From Methanosarcinales archaeon Met12 (GTDB lineage Archaea; Halobacteriota; UBA148; JAJOKI01): DNA of 64,000 nucleotides. The DNA lies in NCBI GenBank assembly GCA_002813105.2, contig CP017966.2:372001-436000 (forward strand), read 5' to 3'. The number at the start of each line of letters is the position of its first letter. The first letter of the stretch is position 1. The notes beneath the pieces were generated by a model. The model saw only the letters and a list, made by a program, of their open reading frames with translations. It was not told the DNA's origin and searched no databases. This document shows, piece after piece, positions 33,985-45,196 of this stretch. The position numbers and the translations under genes were made by a program.

Positions 33985-34164
33985 ATGAAAAGAGAATTAA
34001 TGGACATCCTTGCTTGCCCGATGTGTAAAGGCGATCTAAAATTAGAGGTCGAAGAAGGTGATGGAGAAGTGATAACTGGAACGCTTTGCTGCACGAAATG
34101 CGATGAACACTATCCAATAGAAGACGGCATTCCGAATCTTTTGCCGCCAGACCTGCGAGATTGA
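33985..34164 (+). CDS. Trm112-like zinc-ribbon protein
   Basis: 59 residues from ATG 33985, behind GGGTGATC. M-K-R-E-L-M-D-I-L-A-C-P-M-C-K-G-D-L...C-C-T-K-C...Y-P-I-E-D-G-I-P is the Trm112/UPF0434 pattern. In archaea and eukaryotes Trm112 stabilises SAM methyltransferases acting on tRNA, rRNA and release factor. The in-frame GTG at 33976 lies within the ribosome-binding site. Confidence 0.8.
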   Translation: MKRELMDILACPMCKGDLKLEVEEGDGEVITGTLCCTKCDEHYPIEDGIPNLLPPDLRD

Positions 34165-34171
34165 TGCCGAT

Positions 34172-34783
34172 ATGACTGGGCAATTGCACCAAGGGATACA
34201 TATCAATCGTAGAGAGGCCAATTCGATCGAGTTCGATGTTCAAGAGCTGATAATTCCACTGAACCCTGGTGAGGAGACCAGTTTTAATATCAAGGTTATC
34301 AACTACGGAATGCCGACACATGTGCATCTATCAGCTACTGGAGATATTCGAGATAAGATAACATTTCAGAGCCATAACCCATACGTGCGATATGAAGAAG
34401 ACGTGCCGATTATAGCGAAGATTCCACGAGGTGAAACTGAGTTCTACACTGGTGAGATTGTCGTGACTACTGGATATGGCTCAAAAAAGAACGGTTTTAT
34501 CACGAAACTGGGGAAAGAGCCAAGAGAAGATGATGTGCACTTGGTCAATGTGGATAAAAGACTGGGCAGACGCCGGATGGCTAGAATTAAACGAGCGGGC
34601 ATGCTCCCGGAGCTGCCGCCGGCGCTGCCGATAGCTCTAATCCTCGCCATATTCATCCTACTGTTGACCTTTGTGTTTAAATTCATACCAGAAACAGAAA
34701 TCGTTGGCGCTATGGCTTTCTCGATTTTGACTGTATTCGTCATTTTATATACCATCACTAAACTCATTAAAGGCATAAAGTAA
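34172..34783 (+). CDS. Unrecognised membrane-anchored protein
   Basis: 203 residues. The first 110 residues look like a beta-sandwich (L-I-I-P-L-N-P-G-E-E-T-S-F-N-I-K). A basic stretch (R-L-G-R-R-R-M-A-R-I-K-R) follows, then two membrane helices (about 149-168 and 176-194). No signal peptide. I do not recognise the family. It is 12 nt upstream of pyrG and may be cotranscribed. Confidence 0.55.
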   Translation: MTGQLHQGIHINRREANSIEFDVQELIIPLNPGEETSFNIKVINYGMPTHVHLSATGDIRDKITFQSHNPYVRYEEDVPIIAKIPRGETEFYTGEIVVTTGYGSKKNGFITKLGKEPREDDVHLVNVDKRLGRRRMARIKRAGMLPELPPALPIALILAIFILLLTFVFKFIPETEIVGAMAFSILTVFVILYTITKLIKGIK

Positions 34784-36376
<1,593 letters not shown>

Positions 36377-36378
36377 TT

Positions 36379-37293
36379 ATGGTCAACGTCGAACGGTTCA
36401 TAGAACAAAGTATCAAAGAGATTAAAAGAGAAGTCAGGGGCAAAGCCATCATCGCGCTATCCGGTGGTGTCGACAGCTCTGTATGTGCGGCCATGGCGCA
36501 CAGGGCTATCGGCGATAGGCTGGTCCCCATATTCGTGGACACAGGCCTGATGCGAAAAGGAGAGGTCGAGCGAATTCGAAGTGCGTTTGGACATATGAAT
36601 CCCTGCGTCATAGATGCAAGTAAACGGTTTCTCGACGCACTTAAAGGAGTGGTAGACCCTGAAGAAAAGCGCAAGATCATAGGAGAGACGTTCATCCGTG
36701 TTTTTGAGGAGGTTGGTAGGGAAGTGGGTGCGAGCTATTTGATTCAGGGTACGATTTATCCTGATCGAATCGAATCGGAAGGCGGCATCAAATCACACCA
36801 TAATGTAGGCGGACTTCCCACCGAGATAAAGTTCGATAAAATCATAGAGCCACTGCGCGATTTGTACAAGGATGAGGTGAGAAGGGTTGCGCGTGCGCTC
36901 GGGTTGGCCCCCGAAATTTGCGAACGAATGCCATTCCCTGGCCCGGGACTGGCGGTGCGCATCATCGGAGAGGTGACCAAAGAAAAATTGGAAGTAGTCA
37001 GCGAGGCAAATGCAATAGTAGAAGAGGAGTTAGTAGAAGAATTCCGTCCCTGGCAGACATTTGCCGCATTGCTCGAAAAAGGGACTGGTGTGAAAGGAGA
37101 CCAGCGGATTCATGGGTGGATAATTGCGGTGCGCGCGGTTGAATCCAGAGATGGCATGACCGCCACAGCCATCGAATTGCCCTGGGAGAAGTTGAAAAAA
37201 ATAGAGACCAGAATCACCAGCGAAATCCCAAACGTCTCCAGAGTGGTATATGACATAACTCCCAAACCGCCCGCAACCATTGAGTTTGAATAG
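36379..37293 (+). CDS. guaAB: GMP synthase, ATP-pyrophosphatase subunit
   Basis: 304 residues from ATG 36379, spaced 6 nt after GGAGGG; an in-frame TTG at 36373 overlaps that site. The PP-loop is A-L-S-G-G-V-D-S-S near residue 28, and the C-terminal dimerisation domain ends in K-P-P-A-T-I-E-F-E. As in many archaea the glutaminase is a separate protein, not in this window. Confidence 0.93.
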   Translation: MVNVERFIEQSIKEIKREVRGKAIIALSGGVDSSVCAAMAHRAIGDRLVPIFVDTGLMRKGEVERIRSAFGHMNPCVIDASKRFLDALKGVVDPEEKRKIIGETFIRVFEEVGREVGASYLIQGTIYPDRIESEGGIKSHHNVGGLPTEIKFDKIIEPLRDLYKDEVRRVARALGLAPEICERMPFPGPGLAVRIIGEVTKEKLEVVSEANAIVEEELVEEFRPWQTFAALLEKGTGVKGDQRIHGWIIAVRAVESRDGMTATAIELPWEKLKKIETRITSEIPNVSRVVYDITPKPPATIEFE

Positions 37294-37303
37294 GGGGAAG
37301 CTC

Positions 37304-38443
37304 TTGAAAGACCTGATTGAGATGACGGAAAAATATGTATTCCAAACATATGCTCGCCAACCCATCGTGATCGTCGGAGGTAGAGGAGCCGTTGTAAGGG
37401 ATATAGATGGCAGAGAATACATCGACTGCGTAGCAGGGATTGCGGTCAATAACGTCGGTCACTGTCATCCAAAAGTCGTTTCTGCCATTAAAAAGCAGGC
37501 AGAGCTATTAATTCATACGTCCAATATGTACCACACTGAACCGCAGGCTCTGCTTGCGGAAAAAATAGTAGAGATAACGCCGATGGACCGTGTGTTCTTC
37601 TGCAATTCAGGTACCGAAGCAGTTGAGGCGGCGTTAAAACTCGCCAGAAGAGCATCGGGCAAAACGGATTTCATAGCAACCCATGGTTCTTTTCACGGCA
37701 GAAGTCTGGGCGCATTGAGCGTTACATTCAACGAGAAATACCGAAAGCCGTTCGAGCCGTTGATGCCAGGTGTTACGTTTGTACCATATGATGATGCAGA
37801 TGCAATTGGGGATGCGATTACGCCAAAAACCGCTGCAGTCATCCTGGAGTCGATTCAAGGGGAGAGCGGTGTGCGAGTTCCATCGGATAATTATCTCAAA
37901 ACAGTGAGGGACGTCTGCGATGATAGGAACACGTTGCTCATCATAGACGAGGTGCAAACCGGATTCGGCAGGACCGGAAAGTGGTTTGGATTCGAACATT
38001 GGGGGATGGAACCGGACATAATGGCCATGGCAAAGGCGCTTGGCGGTGGATTTCCCATTGGAGCAATGGCAGCGCGAGAAGAGATAGCTCAAAAGTTTCA
38101 GAGAGGCGACCATGCATCTACGTTTGGCGGAAGTCCCTTAGCATGCGCGGCAGCGCTGGGGACGATTAGCGCACTGGAAGATGGGCTGGTCAAACAATCG
38201 GAGAAGCTTGGGGGCTACTTCATTAAAAGGCTTAAAGAGCTGAAGCACGATTACATCAGGGAAGTACGTGGAAAAGGGCTGATGATTGGAATGGAGCTGA
38301 ATATGAATGGGGACATAATCGTCGATAAAGCCAGAGGAGATGGAGTATTGCTTAACTGCATCTCCGATACGGTGCTCAGATTTGTGCCGCCGCTGGTCAT
38401 CACCAGAGAACAGATCGATAGGGTGGTGGAAGTGCTTGGTTGA
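37304..38443 (+). CDS. argD: Acetylornithine aminotransferase
   Basis: 379 residues from TTG 37304, behind AGGGGGAA (M-K-D-L-I-E-M...K-Y-V-F-Q-T-Y). Class III aminotransferase with G-T-E-A-V-E-A-A-L-K-L-A-R and the PLP lysine in A-M-A-K-A-L-G-G-G-F-P. Acts in arginine (and possibly lysine) synthesis. hisC follows after one base. Confidence 0.92.
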   Translation: MKDLIEMTEKYVFQTYARQPIVIVGGRGAVVRDIDGREYIDCVAGIAVNNVGHCHPKVVSAIKKQAELLIHTSNMYHTEPQALLAEKIVEITPMDRVFFCNSGTEAVEAALKLARRASGKTDFIATHGSFHGRSLGALSVTFNEKYRKPFEPLMPGVTFVPYDDADAIGDAITPKTAAVILESIQGESGVRVPSDNYLKTVRDVCDDRNTLLIIDEVQTGFGRTGKWFGFEHWGMEPDIMAMAKALGGGFPIGAMAAREEIAQKFQRGDHASTFGGSPLACAAALGTISALEDGLVKQSEKLGGYFIKRLKELKHDYIREVRGKGLMIGMELNMNGDIIVDKARGDGVLLNCISDTVLRFVPPLVITREQIDRVVEVLG

Positions 38444-38444
38444 G

Positions 38445-39524
38445 ATGCGGAAATCCATACGAGATATGGACAAATACGTGCCGAGCAAAACGATAGAAGA
38501 AGTGGCAAAACAATACGGTTTTCTCCCAGAAGAGGTCATCAAACTGGGGTCGAACGAAAATCCCTTAGGGCCCAGCCCAAAGGCAGTACAGGCGGTAAAG
38601 GATTATGCCGATGCCATCAGCTCGTATCCATCTGTGGATGCTGCGGAACTAAGAACTGCACTGGCCCAGTATATCGGTTGTCCCGTGGACCGGATAGTGA
38701 CAGGAAATGGGGCGGACGGAGTTCTTGACGTCTTGACACGGATTTTTGTAGAAAAGGGTGATGAAACTATCATCTCGATGCCAACGTTTTCCTATTACGA
38801 ACTTTTCACACGATTGTGCGACGGGGTTCCTAAATTCGTGCCCAGAGATTCAAACTTTGACGTCGATATCGATGCGCTTATTAAATCCATCAGCAGTAAG
38901 ACCAAAATAGTCTTCCTATGCTCGCCCAATAACCCTACTGGAAACCAGATTTGCGAAGAGGATTTGAGGAAGGTGTTGAATGCCGCCGATGCAATGGTCG
39001 TAGTGGATGAGGCGTATGCGGAATTCGCGGATTCATCGGCGATTGGCCTCGTCGGGGAGCATAAGAATCTCGTCGTCATGCGCACGATGTCAAAGGCATT
39101 TGGATTGGCAGGATTGAGGGTTGGGTATGGTGTTGTCCCCTCCTGGATTTTCAAGGAATATATGAAGGTATTACCTGCTTTTAGCGTCAATAAGCTCGGG
39201 ATAGTCGCCGCAATAGCTGCATTGGACGATAGAGAGCACCTTCGGCGGACGATTCGGACGGTAAAAAATGGCAGGACGTTTCTCATTGAGAATATTCCGT
39301 TTAAGACGTATCCATCGCAGGCTAATTTCGTCTTGGTCGACGTTTCGCCGTTGAGCGCCGAGGAGGTGTGCGAAGCGCTATTGCGAAGGGGAATAATCGT
39401 GCGGGATTGGAAGTCATTCAGGGGCGCTGGAGATTCGCTGATAAGGATAAGCGTGGGCACGATGGAACAGAATAAGCGCGTAGTCGAGGAGCTGAGTAGC
39501 GTCAAGAAAGAAGTTCAAGATTAA
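38445..39524 (+). CDS. hisC: Histidinol-phosphate aminotransferase
   Basis: 359 residues from ATG 38445; a longer frame into argD is spurious. S-N-E-N-P-L-G-P-S-P near residue 32 and the PLP lysine motif M-S-K-A-F-G-L-A-G-L-R-V-G-Y mark the HisC branch of class I/II aminotransferases. Pairs with argD in an amino-acid operon. Confidence 0.92.
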   Translation: MRKSIRDMDKYVPSKTIEEVAKQYGFLPEEVIKLGSNENPLGPSPKAVQAVKDYADAISSYPSVDAAELRTALAQYIGCPVDRIVTGNGADGVLDVLTRIFVEKGDETIISMPTFSYYELFTRLCDGVPKFVPRDSNFDVDIDALIKSISSKTKIVFLCSPNNPTGNQICEEDLRKVLNAADAMVVVDEAYAEFADSSAIGLVGEHKNLVVMRTMSKAFGLAGLRVGYGVVPSWIFKEYMKVLPAFSVNKLGIVAAIAALDDREHLRRTIRTVKNGRTFLIENIPFKTYPSQANFVLVDVSPLSAEEVCEALLRRGIIVRDWKSFRGAGDSLIRISVGTMEQNKRVVEELSSVKKEVQD

Positions 39525-39533
39525 GGGTTAAAA

Positions 39534-40163
39534 ATGATTGACATATTTGGATGGGTTATGGCTGTAGCCAATGTGATTCTAATTTGTCTTATATATGCGC
39601 AATATAGGGAGCAAAAGAAACCAATAATAACGACCAAAATAGTCCCGGATGAAAAGAGGATTAAAAACGGTGCGAAAGCAATACCACGAACCTTAGAGAA
39701 GGGAGATATTGCTCTATATCTCATCGTCAGTAACATTTCTAACAATTTAGCATCTAATGTGAAGATAAATTATGAATTCCTCTTAAATGGTGAGAAGTTG
39801 GCTGAAGTATCAAAGGAATTAGATTATTTAAATCCATGTGAAGCAACTGACATGATTATTATGTTGGGAGATATCATAGATAAGCGCCCCGATCTTTTCG
39901 AGAGGATTGAACACCCTAATATAAAAACATTGATAACACATACGATTCCCAAAGAAACAATGACATTGTTATTAAATATCCATATTTCATGTAATCCGTT
40001 TTTAGGTAAATTTTTGTTGTACGAAATAAAAGATTCATATTACATAGTATGGAGCTCCTTAGAAGGAGTACCAGAACTTAAAGACCATCCTAACATACGT
40101 TGTTGGAGCAAAAGAAACGGTCTTTACATCAAAAAAATTGAGAGCCGTGAATTGAAGAGGTAA
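39534..40163 (+). CDS. Unrecognised protein with an N-terminal membrane helix
   Basis: 209 residues. One hydrophobic segment at residues 5-22 is followed by a soluble, probably beta-rich domain (A-L-Y-L-I-V-S-N-I-S-N-N-L-A-S-N-V-K-I). Clearly more A+T-rich than argD/hisC, and possibly a late insertion between hisC and the kinase gene. No function proposed. Confidence 0.5.
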   Translation: MIDIFGWVMAVANVILICLIYAQYREQKKPIITTKIVPDEKRIKNGAKAIPRTLEKGDIALYLIVSNISNNLASNVKINYEFLLNGEKLAEVSKELDYLNPCEATDMIIMLGDIIDKRPDLFERIEHPNIKTLITHTIPKETMTLLLNIHISCNPFLGKFLLYEIKDSYYIVWSSLEGVPELKDHPNIRCWSKRNGLYIKKIESRELKR

Positions 40164-40170
40164 ACAGACC

Positions 40171-40686
40171 TTGAAAGTAGCCATCACTGGAACGCCTGGC
40201 ACAGGCAAAAGTTCTGTCTGCGAAATTCTTAAAGAGCGCTACAACATAATCCACTTAAACCAGCTGATAGATGAAAAGAAATTATATACGGGCATAGATA
40301 GCAAGCGCAATGCCCTAAATGTAGACATCGATGCGCTTGTTGATTATGTAAAACATGTGCCTATAAAAGGCACCACCATATTCGAGGGACACCTGGCGCA
40401 TCATCTGCCCGTGGATACCGTCATCGTGCTCAGGGCGTCGCCATCCAAACTGCGCAAAAGGCTCGCAAGCAAGGGATTTGGCGCATTGAAAATACAGGAG
40501 AACGTCGAGGCAGAGGCATTGGACGTTATATTAGTCGAAGCAGTGGAGATGAATGACAGGGTGCATGAGATAGATACCTCTGAAAGAAGTATAGAAGAGG
40601 TTGCAAAGTGCGTCATAGAAATCATAGAGGGCACGGACAAATACAAACCGGGGTCCCTCGATTGGAGCGAAGAGGTGTTTAGATAA
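40171..40686 (+). CDS. AK6/Fap7-type adenylate kinase
   Basis: 171 residues from TTG 40171. P-loop G-T-P-G-T-G-K-S-S (residues 7-15) and E-G-H-L-A-H-H-L-P near residue 71 are typical of Fap7, which acts with S11 in small-subunit maturation and has adenylate kinase activity. Confidence 0.88.
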   Translation: MKVAITGTPGTGKSSVCEILKERYNIIHLNQLIDEKKLYTGIDSKRNALNVDIDALVDYVKHVPIKGTTIFEGHLAHHLPVDTVIVLRASPSKLRKRLASKGFGALKIQENVEAEALDVILVEAVEMNDRVHEIDTSERSIEEVAKCVIEIIEGTDKYKPGSLDWSEEVFR

Positions 40687-40700
40687 AACCTTTCTTTTTG

Positions 40701-40883
40701 TTATCGCCACAGCCAATATCTACTTTTACTTTTCCCATAAAAACACCTCTTATTTCTACCAACATTCTCTAATATATGTCTTATCTTCAGAGGTATTTTA
40801 ACTATTATGGGGTTGTCATCTGATAAAATTAATTCCTTTTCTAACACTTTTGCGAAATGATCATAAAACGGGAAGTTCATCAT
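40701..40883 (-). CDS. Short hypothetical ORF
   Basis: 60 residues from ATG 40883 (M-M-N-F-P-F-Y-D-H-F-A-K-V-L-E-K-E), overlapping the end of the methyltransferase gene by a few bases. A+T-rich, no recognised domain. It may be real because of the coupling, but short ORFs in this composition also occur by chance. Confidence 0.3.
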   Translation of the reverse strand: MMNFPFYDHFAKVLEKELILSDDNPIIVKIPLKIRHILENVGRNKRCFYGKSKSRYWLWR

Positions 40884-41719
40884 GATTTCACCCAATATAT
40901 ACCTGTCCAATCAATTACCTTAATTTCATCATTTATTTGATTTTTAGCCCGATAATCATCAACCGCTTCCTTACAATTTTTTAAACATCCATAATCATCG
41001 ATTATACAAAATCCTCCTTGTGACAGTTTTGGATAAAGATTGTTTAACGCATCCATTGTAGACTCATACATATCTCCATCAAGACGTAGAATTGAAAGTT
41101 TTTCAATTGGTGCGGTTGGTAAGGTATCTTTAAACCAGCCCTTTAGAAATACAACTTGTTTGTCTAAAAGCCCATACTTTTCAAAATTCTTTTCCACCTC
41201 TTCTTTTGAAACGGAAAGAAATTGGAATTTATAATGCGAATCGCCTTTATCGCTGGGACACTTAACTGCATCTGGTTTTGGCAGCCCCTCAAAAGAATCT
41301 GCAACGAAAACTCGTCGATCTTCTATCTTGTATGCAGCTAATACTCCGCGCATAAAAATGCACGCCCCCCCCCGCCAAACGCCGGTCTCGATTAGATCGC
41401 CTTCGACACCATTCTTTATTACGGTTTCAATACAAAACTGTAGATTGTCCAGACGCTTAGTACCAATCATAGTATGAGCATAGCCCGGCCATATCATCCC
41501 CTCTATTCTTTCGTTTTCCGAGACTTCTCTATTTTGAACAATTTGCAGTCTTTTAGTAGCTAAAATCTTTGAAACAATAGCAATTAAAATACTCTTAAGA
41601 GTGAATATACGGGTATAGTTTGTGATTGGGTATGGCGGCTCATCCCACAGAGTAAAAGTTAAAGCTTTTTTTAGTAAATCAATATAAAGTATTTCAGGTT
41701 TAGTTATCATATTCATCAT
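40880..41719 (-). CDS. TylF/macrocin O-methyltransferase-family protein
   Basis: 279 residues. G-D-L-I-E-T-G-V-W-R-G-G-A near residue 94, F-V-A-D-S-F-E-G-L-P-K-P near residue 133 and L-R-L-D-G-D-M-Y-E-S-T near residue 210 are family motifs of SAM methyltransferases that modify sugars or antibiotics. A+T-rich. In archaea this group is found in surface-glycan loci; the target here is unknown. A CATCTCCTTTCATCTGCGTA-like 18-bp unit is repeated in tandem just upstream (41717-41755). Confidence 0.7.
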   Translation of the reverse strand: MMNMITKPEILYIDLLKKALTFTLWDEPPYPITNYTRIFTLKSILIAIVSKILATKRLQIVQNREVSENERIEGMIWPGYAHTMIGTKRLDNLQFCIETVIKNGVEGDLIETGVWRGGACIFMRGVLAAYKIEDRRVFVADSFEGLPKPDAVKCPSDKGDSHYKFQFLSVSKEEVEKNFEKYGLLDKQVVFLKGWFKDTLPTAPIEKLSILRLDGDMYESTMDALNNLYPKLSQGGFCIIDDYGCLKNCKEAVDDYRAKNQINDEIKVIDWTGIYWVKS

Positions 41720-41772
41720 CTCCTTTCATCTGCGTATCTCCTTTCATCTGCGTGTTTATTTCACATAAACAC

Positions 41773-43011
41773 TCAAGCAAACATCATGCCAGAATCAAGT
41801 GACGCTTCCGTCCTCTGGGCGCTCGTCATCACCTTCTTCACCGCACTGTCGAAATCAGCCACCGTGATTGAGTCCCGTTCATCCCTGATTGCAAACATGC
41901 CAGCCTCCATTGTTATCGCCTTTATATCTGCACCACTTGTACCGCTTGTAACAGAGGCAAGGTACTCAAAATCAATTTCATCTGCAAGACTCATATCCCT
42001 GCTATGAATTTTAAATATCTCTACTCTCGTCTTAAAATCTGGCAACGGCACTTCCACTACCCGGTCAAATCGGCCATGTCTGAGCAGTGCCGGGTCGAGA
42101 ATATCAATGCGGTTGGTCGCCGCAAGGATCTTGACATCTCCTCTCGCATCAAAACCATCCATCTCGGCTAACAACTGCATGAGCGTTCGCTGTACCTCTC
42201 GGTCGCCCGAGGTTGCGCTCTCAATGCGCCTTGCCCCGATCGCATCAAGTTCATCCACAAAAATAATGCTCGGCGCCTTCTCTCTCGCCATCTTGAATAA
42301 TTCACGAACCAACCGTGCACCCTCTCCGATATACTTTTGTACCAGCTCGGAGCCGACCACCTTGATGAACGTTGCGTTTGTGCGTCTGGCAACGGCCTTT
42401 CCCAGCATCGTTTTCCCTGACCCGGGTGGGCCATGCAATAATACCCCACTGGGGGGCTCTATCCCTACTTTGGCAAATATCTCTGGTTTTGTCAACGGAA
42501 GCTCCACGGTCTCTCTTAATTCGTTGATTTGTTCCATAAGCCCCCCTATGTCTTCATAGTCCACCGATGGAGATTCGATGATTTCCATGCTACCGACCAA
42601 TGGGTCCTTGGGAGAGGGCAGCACGCCGATGACCGCCAGAGTCTGCTGATTCAATGCAACTCTTGCTCCGGGTTGCAAATACAGTCCATCGATAAATTGT
42701 GACGCGTTTACCACAAATTGGGGGCCAGTGCTGCTCTTGATGACGACCTTCCCGGTTTCCAATACGTCCAGGACCGTCCCAATTATCAATGGCAACGTTT
42801 TAAGCCTCTCGAGCTCGCTTCTGAGTTTTCGTATTTCTTGCTCGTATTTTTGTTTTTCAGCCTCTATGGAGCGCTTTTCATACTCCATTTGGTGGTACTC
42901 GCCCCTGAGTATGCTGTTTCGTTCCTCTAGTTGGCGGATCTTGTCGAGCGAGTATTTCAAAAAGTCATCTGAATTCATATTATGTGTGCCATTGGTTGAC
43001 GGGGCGACCAT
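41773..43011 (-). CDS. pan: Proteasome-activating nucleotidase PAN
   Basis: 412 residues from ATG 43011, behind GGAGGTC; the frame continues upstream but without a site. N-terminal coiled coil (about 20-75), OB domain, then AAA ATPase with G-P-P-G-S-G-K-T and [13 protein letters not shown] unfolds substrates for the 20S proteasome. The C-terminus is M-M-F-A, so the usual hydrophobic-Tyr-x docking motif has Phe in place of Tyr. Confidence 0.93.
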   Translation of the reverse strand: MVAPSTNGTHNMNSDDFLKYSLDKIRQLEERNSILRGEYHQMEYEKRSIEAEKQKYEQEIRKLRSELERLKTLPLIIGTVLDVLETGKVVIKSSTGPQFVVNASQFIDGLYLQPGARVALNQQTLAVIGVLPSPKDPLVGSMEIIESPSVDYEDIGGLMEQINELRETVELPLTKPEIFAKVGIEPPSGVLLHGPPGSGKTMLGKAVARRTNATFIKVVGSELVQKYIGEGARLVRELFKMAREKAPSIIFVDELDAIGARRIESATSGDREVQRTLMQLLAEMDGFDARGDVKILAATNRIDILDPALLRHGRFDRVVEVPLPDFKTRVEIFKIHSRDMSLADEIDFEYLASVTSGTSGADIKAITMEAGMFAIRDERDSITVADFDSAVKKVMTSAQRTEASLDSGMMFA

Positions 43012-43122
43012 CTCAGACCTCCGAATGTTATTTAAGTCATTCTCATATATATGTTTTACATATAGAAACAAACTTAGTTTATATGTTTGTTTATTAAAGA
43101 AGTGTTTTGGTGGCGATTCAAC
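43012..43122. promoter_or_regulatory. Divergent promoter region pan / mbf1 with inverted repeat
   Basis: AAACAAAC (43066-43073) and GTTTGTTT (43085-43092) form an inverted repeat centred on A+T-rich sequence between two divergent genes. ATATATATG and TTTATATG stretches could serve as TATA boxes on either side. The repeat may bind a regulator, possibly MBF1 itself, but that is a guess. Confidence 0.4.
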
Positions 43123-43593
43123 ATGAACTGCGAGGTATGCGGTGCGGAGATAAAAGGCGAATCTCACAGGGTTCTGATAGAGCGGTCTGACCTAAACGTA
43201 TGTGATAGTTGCGCGCAGTACGGAGAGGGCACCAACAAGCCCAAAAGGATTGCACCTGCTCCCAGAATAAAAATCAAAACGAGAAGACAGGGAGACGTAT
43301 ACTCTCAAATAAAAGATGACATCGCACAAGACTATCACGAGATCGTTCGTGAGGCGCGCCAGGCTCACGGCTGGACGCATGAAGAGCTGGCAGATAAGAT
43401 CAACGAGAAAGCATCATTGATAAGAAGAATAGAGAGAAGGGAAATGCTGCCCGATGAGAAGGTTCGAAAGAAGTTAGAACATATCCTCGATATTCGGCTG
43501 GTCGAGAACGTAGAAAAAGTAAAACCAGATACACACAATTCCCTTAAGAGCGCCACACTTGGAGATGTGGTCGTGATCAAACGGAAGGGTTAA
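43123..43593 (+). CDS. mbf1: Multiprotein bridging factor 1 (MBF1)
   Basis: 156 residues from ATG 43123. N-terminal zinc ribbon C-E-V-C-G...C-D-S-C and a C-terminal helix-turn-helix with [18 protein letters not shown]1 is a conserved archaeal/eukaryotic transcription or translation-associated factor. The frame extends upstream to 43087, but the cysteine ribbon begins at this ATG. Confidence 0.92.
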   Translation: MNCEVCGAEIKGESHRVLIERSDLNVCDSCAQYGEGTNKPKRIAPAPRIKIKTRRQGDVYSQIKDDIAQDYHEIVREARQAHGWTHEELADKINEKASLIRRIERREMLPDEKVRKKLEHILDIRLVENVEKVKPDTHNSLKSATLGDVVVIKRKG

Positions 43594-43653
43594 TCGACGG
43601 TTCTTGTAAACGCCCCATCGCAGAAAGCTCACGCAGATATGTGCTGCTGCCAC

Positions 43654-44205
43654 TCACAATATGAATATGGCAGTGGCTATCACAGTCGTCCATAACCCTT
43701 TTTTATCCCCAATCGCAGATTGAACCACATTAGTCGTTCTGACTATCTTGTCGCTGATTTTCCATACATTTTTTCGTGCATCATAGCTCATATCAGGGTC
43801 AAAATCGACGCCCAACGTTGAAGCCAGCATCGACGCGGCCAAATCCTCTGCGTAGTCGCCGGCCTTCTGCTCTGTCTCACCAAAGGAATGGTGCTCGCTC
43901 AGATAGCCGTAGGCGTTTTTATCGGCTGGGATTGCGCATCCAACAGATGCGGCAATTAGTCTGTTTGGTTCATTTGTGGCATTTTTTGCCATGACGCAAA
44001 ATGCGATCTGACCTGGTTTTAACTCATTTAAACCCCGGCGTCTTGAGACCACCTTACAGCCAGGCGGGTAGATGCTTGAAACGAGAACGAGATTATACTT
44101 TTCTATCTCGGCATCCCTCAATGCAAGCTCAAATGAGCTAAGCATTTCTTTATGCCTTCCGACACCTCTTGTAAAAAACATCTTTTTTGGCACTAGCGAA
44201 TTCAT
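43654..44205 (-). CDS. pdaD: Pyruvoyl-dependent arginine decarboxylase
   Basis: 183 residues. The self-cleavage site is in [10 protein letters not shown] near residue 43, and G-V-G-R-H-K-E and G-Y-L-S-E-H-H are family segments. It makes agmatine from arginine for polyamine synthesis. Convergent with mbf1 and divergent from the MTAP gene. Confidence 0.92.
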   Translation of the reverse strand: MNSLVPKKMFFTRGVGRHKEMLSSFELALRDAEIEKYNLVLVSSIYPPGCKVVSRRRGLNELKPGQIAFCVMAKNATNEPNRLIAASVGCAIPADKNAYGYLSEHHSFGETEQKAGDYAEDLAASMLASTLGVDFDPDMSYDARKNVWKISDKIVRTTNVVQSAIGDKKGLWTTVIATAIFIL

Positions 44206-44266
44206 CAGAACATATAATAGAGATAGAGAATATAAACATTTTTGTCAGAAAAAGATGCGGGTGTAG

Positions 44267-45061
44267 ATGATGAGAACTGCAATCATAGGTGGAAGTGGCG
44301 TCTATGACCTCGATATATTGACCGACCCAAAAGAGGAGGTCATCGATACCGGATACGGTGCCGCGAAGGTTAAGATAGGATTATACGGGGATATGGAAAT
44401 CGTCTTCCTGTCCAGGCATGGAAAAGGACATGCATTACCGCCGCACAAGATCAACTATCGTGCAAACATTGCCGCATTAAAGAATTTGGGTGTCGAAAGG
44501 ATCATCGGGACGACTGCCGTTGGAAGCATAAACGCTGACTTTAAACCAGGCGATTTTGTCTTGTTGGACCAGTTCATTGACTTCACGAAGAATCGAATCC
44601 ATACATTCTATGACGACGCCGCGGTACACGTCGATATGACGAATCCATATTGCCCTGAGATTCGGGAGAGCGTCATAAATGCGGCAAAGACGTTAAAAAT
44701 CGACCTGCATGAAAAAGGAACGTATGTTTGTGTTGAGGGTCCACGATTTGAAACTAGTGCAGAGATACGGATGTTTGCACTTTTGGGCGGAGATGTCGTT
44801 GGGATGACGAACATTCCAGAATGCGTTCTGGCAAGAGAGGTGGAAATCTGCTACAACACAATAGCACTGGTCACGAATCAAGCAGCTGGCATCTCAAGTG
44901 GGAAACTATCCCATAGCCAGATGATCGATGAGATGAAGTCCAAGCAGGAAGAGCTAAAGGCGCTCATCATGAAGAGCGCGACACTTGTTCCCGAGGGGCG
45001 AAAGTGTTTATGCAAAGATGTATTAAAAGGCGCCGACATCGGAGAGCTTTTGACCAAATGA
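44267..45061 (+). CDS. mtnP: 5'-methylthioadenosine/methylthioinosine phosphorylase
   Basis: 264 residues. I-I-G-G-S-G-V-Y-D near the start, L-S-R-H-G-K-G-H, and the G-T-T-A-V-G-S-I loop near residue 85 are family features. Salvages the methylthio nucleoside left by polyamine and SAM reactions, consistent with pdaD next door. Whether MTA or MTI is preferred cannot be told. Confidence 0.88.
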   Translation: MMRTAIIGGSGVYDLDILTDPKEEVIDTGYGAAKVKIGLYGDMEIVFLSRHGKGHALPPHKINYRANIAALKNLGVERIIGTTAVGSINADFKPGDFVLLDQFIDFTKNRIHTFYDDAAVHVDMTNPYCPEIRESVINAAKTLKIDLHEKGTYVCVEGPRFETSAEIRMFALLGGDVVGMTNIPECVLAREVEICYNTIALVTNQAAGISSGKLSHSQMIDEMKSKQEELKALIMKSATLVPEGRKCLCKDVLKGADIGELLTK

Positions 45062-45071
45062 TGCCAAAAAG

Positions 45072-45110
45072 TGCGGCTGCCGGGATTCGAACTGAAGGGT
45101 TACACCCTTT
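45072..45110 (-). pseudogene. tRNA-Gly 3'-end fragment
   Basis: The minus strand reads TTCGAAT-CCCGG-CAGCCGC-A, the 3' part of a T-arm and acceptor strand identical to tRNA-Gly(CCC) at 45197. The 5' side of the T-stem is wrong (TTCAG instead of CCGGG), and no matching 5' half lies upstream. It is a dead duplicate immediately downstream of the functional gene. Confidence 0.65.
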
Positions 45111-45196
45111 CAAAACCCGTGTCCTACACTCGCTTCGTTCGGAAGACCAAGACACTCTTTTAAAGTTGTGTTAAATGCTGCTTTGGCAAATCTAAA

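Noticed and set aside
45072-45196. A second, split or permuted tRNA-Gly
   Set aside because: The T-stem does not pair, there is no 5' half, and the upstream hairpin does not give a splice motif.
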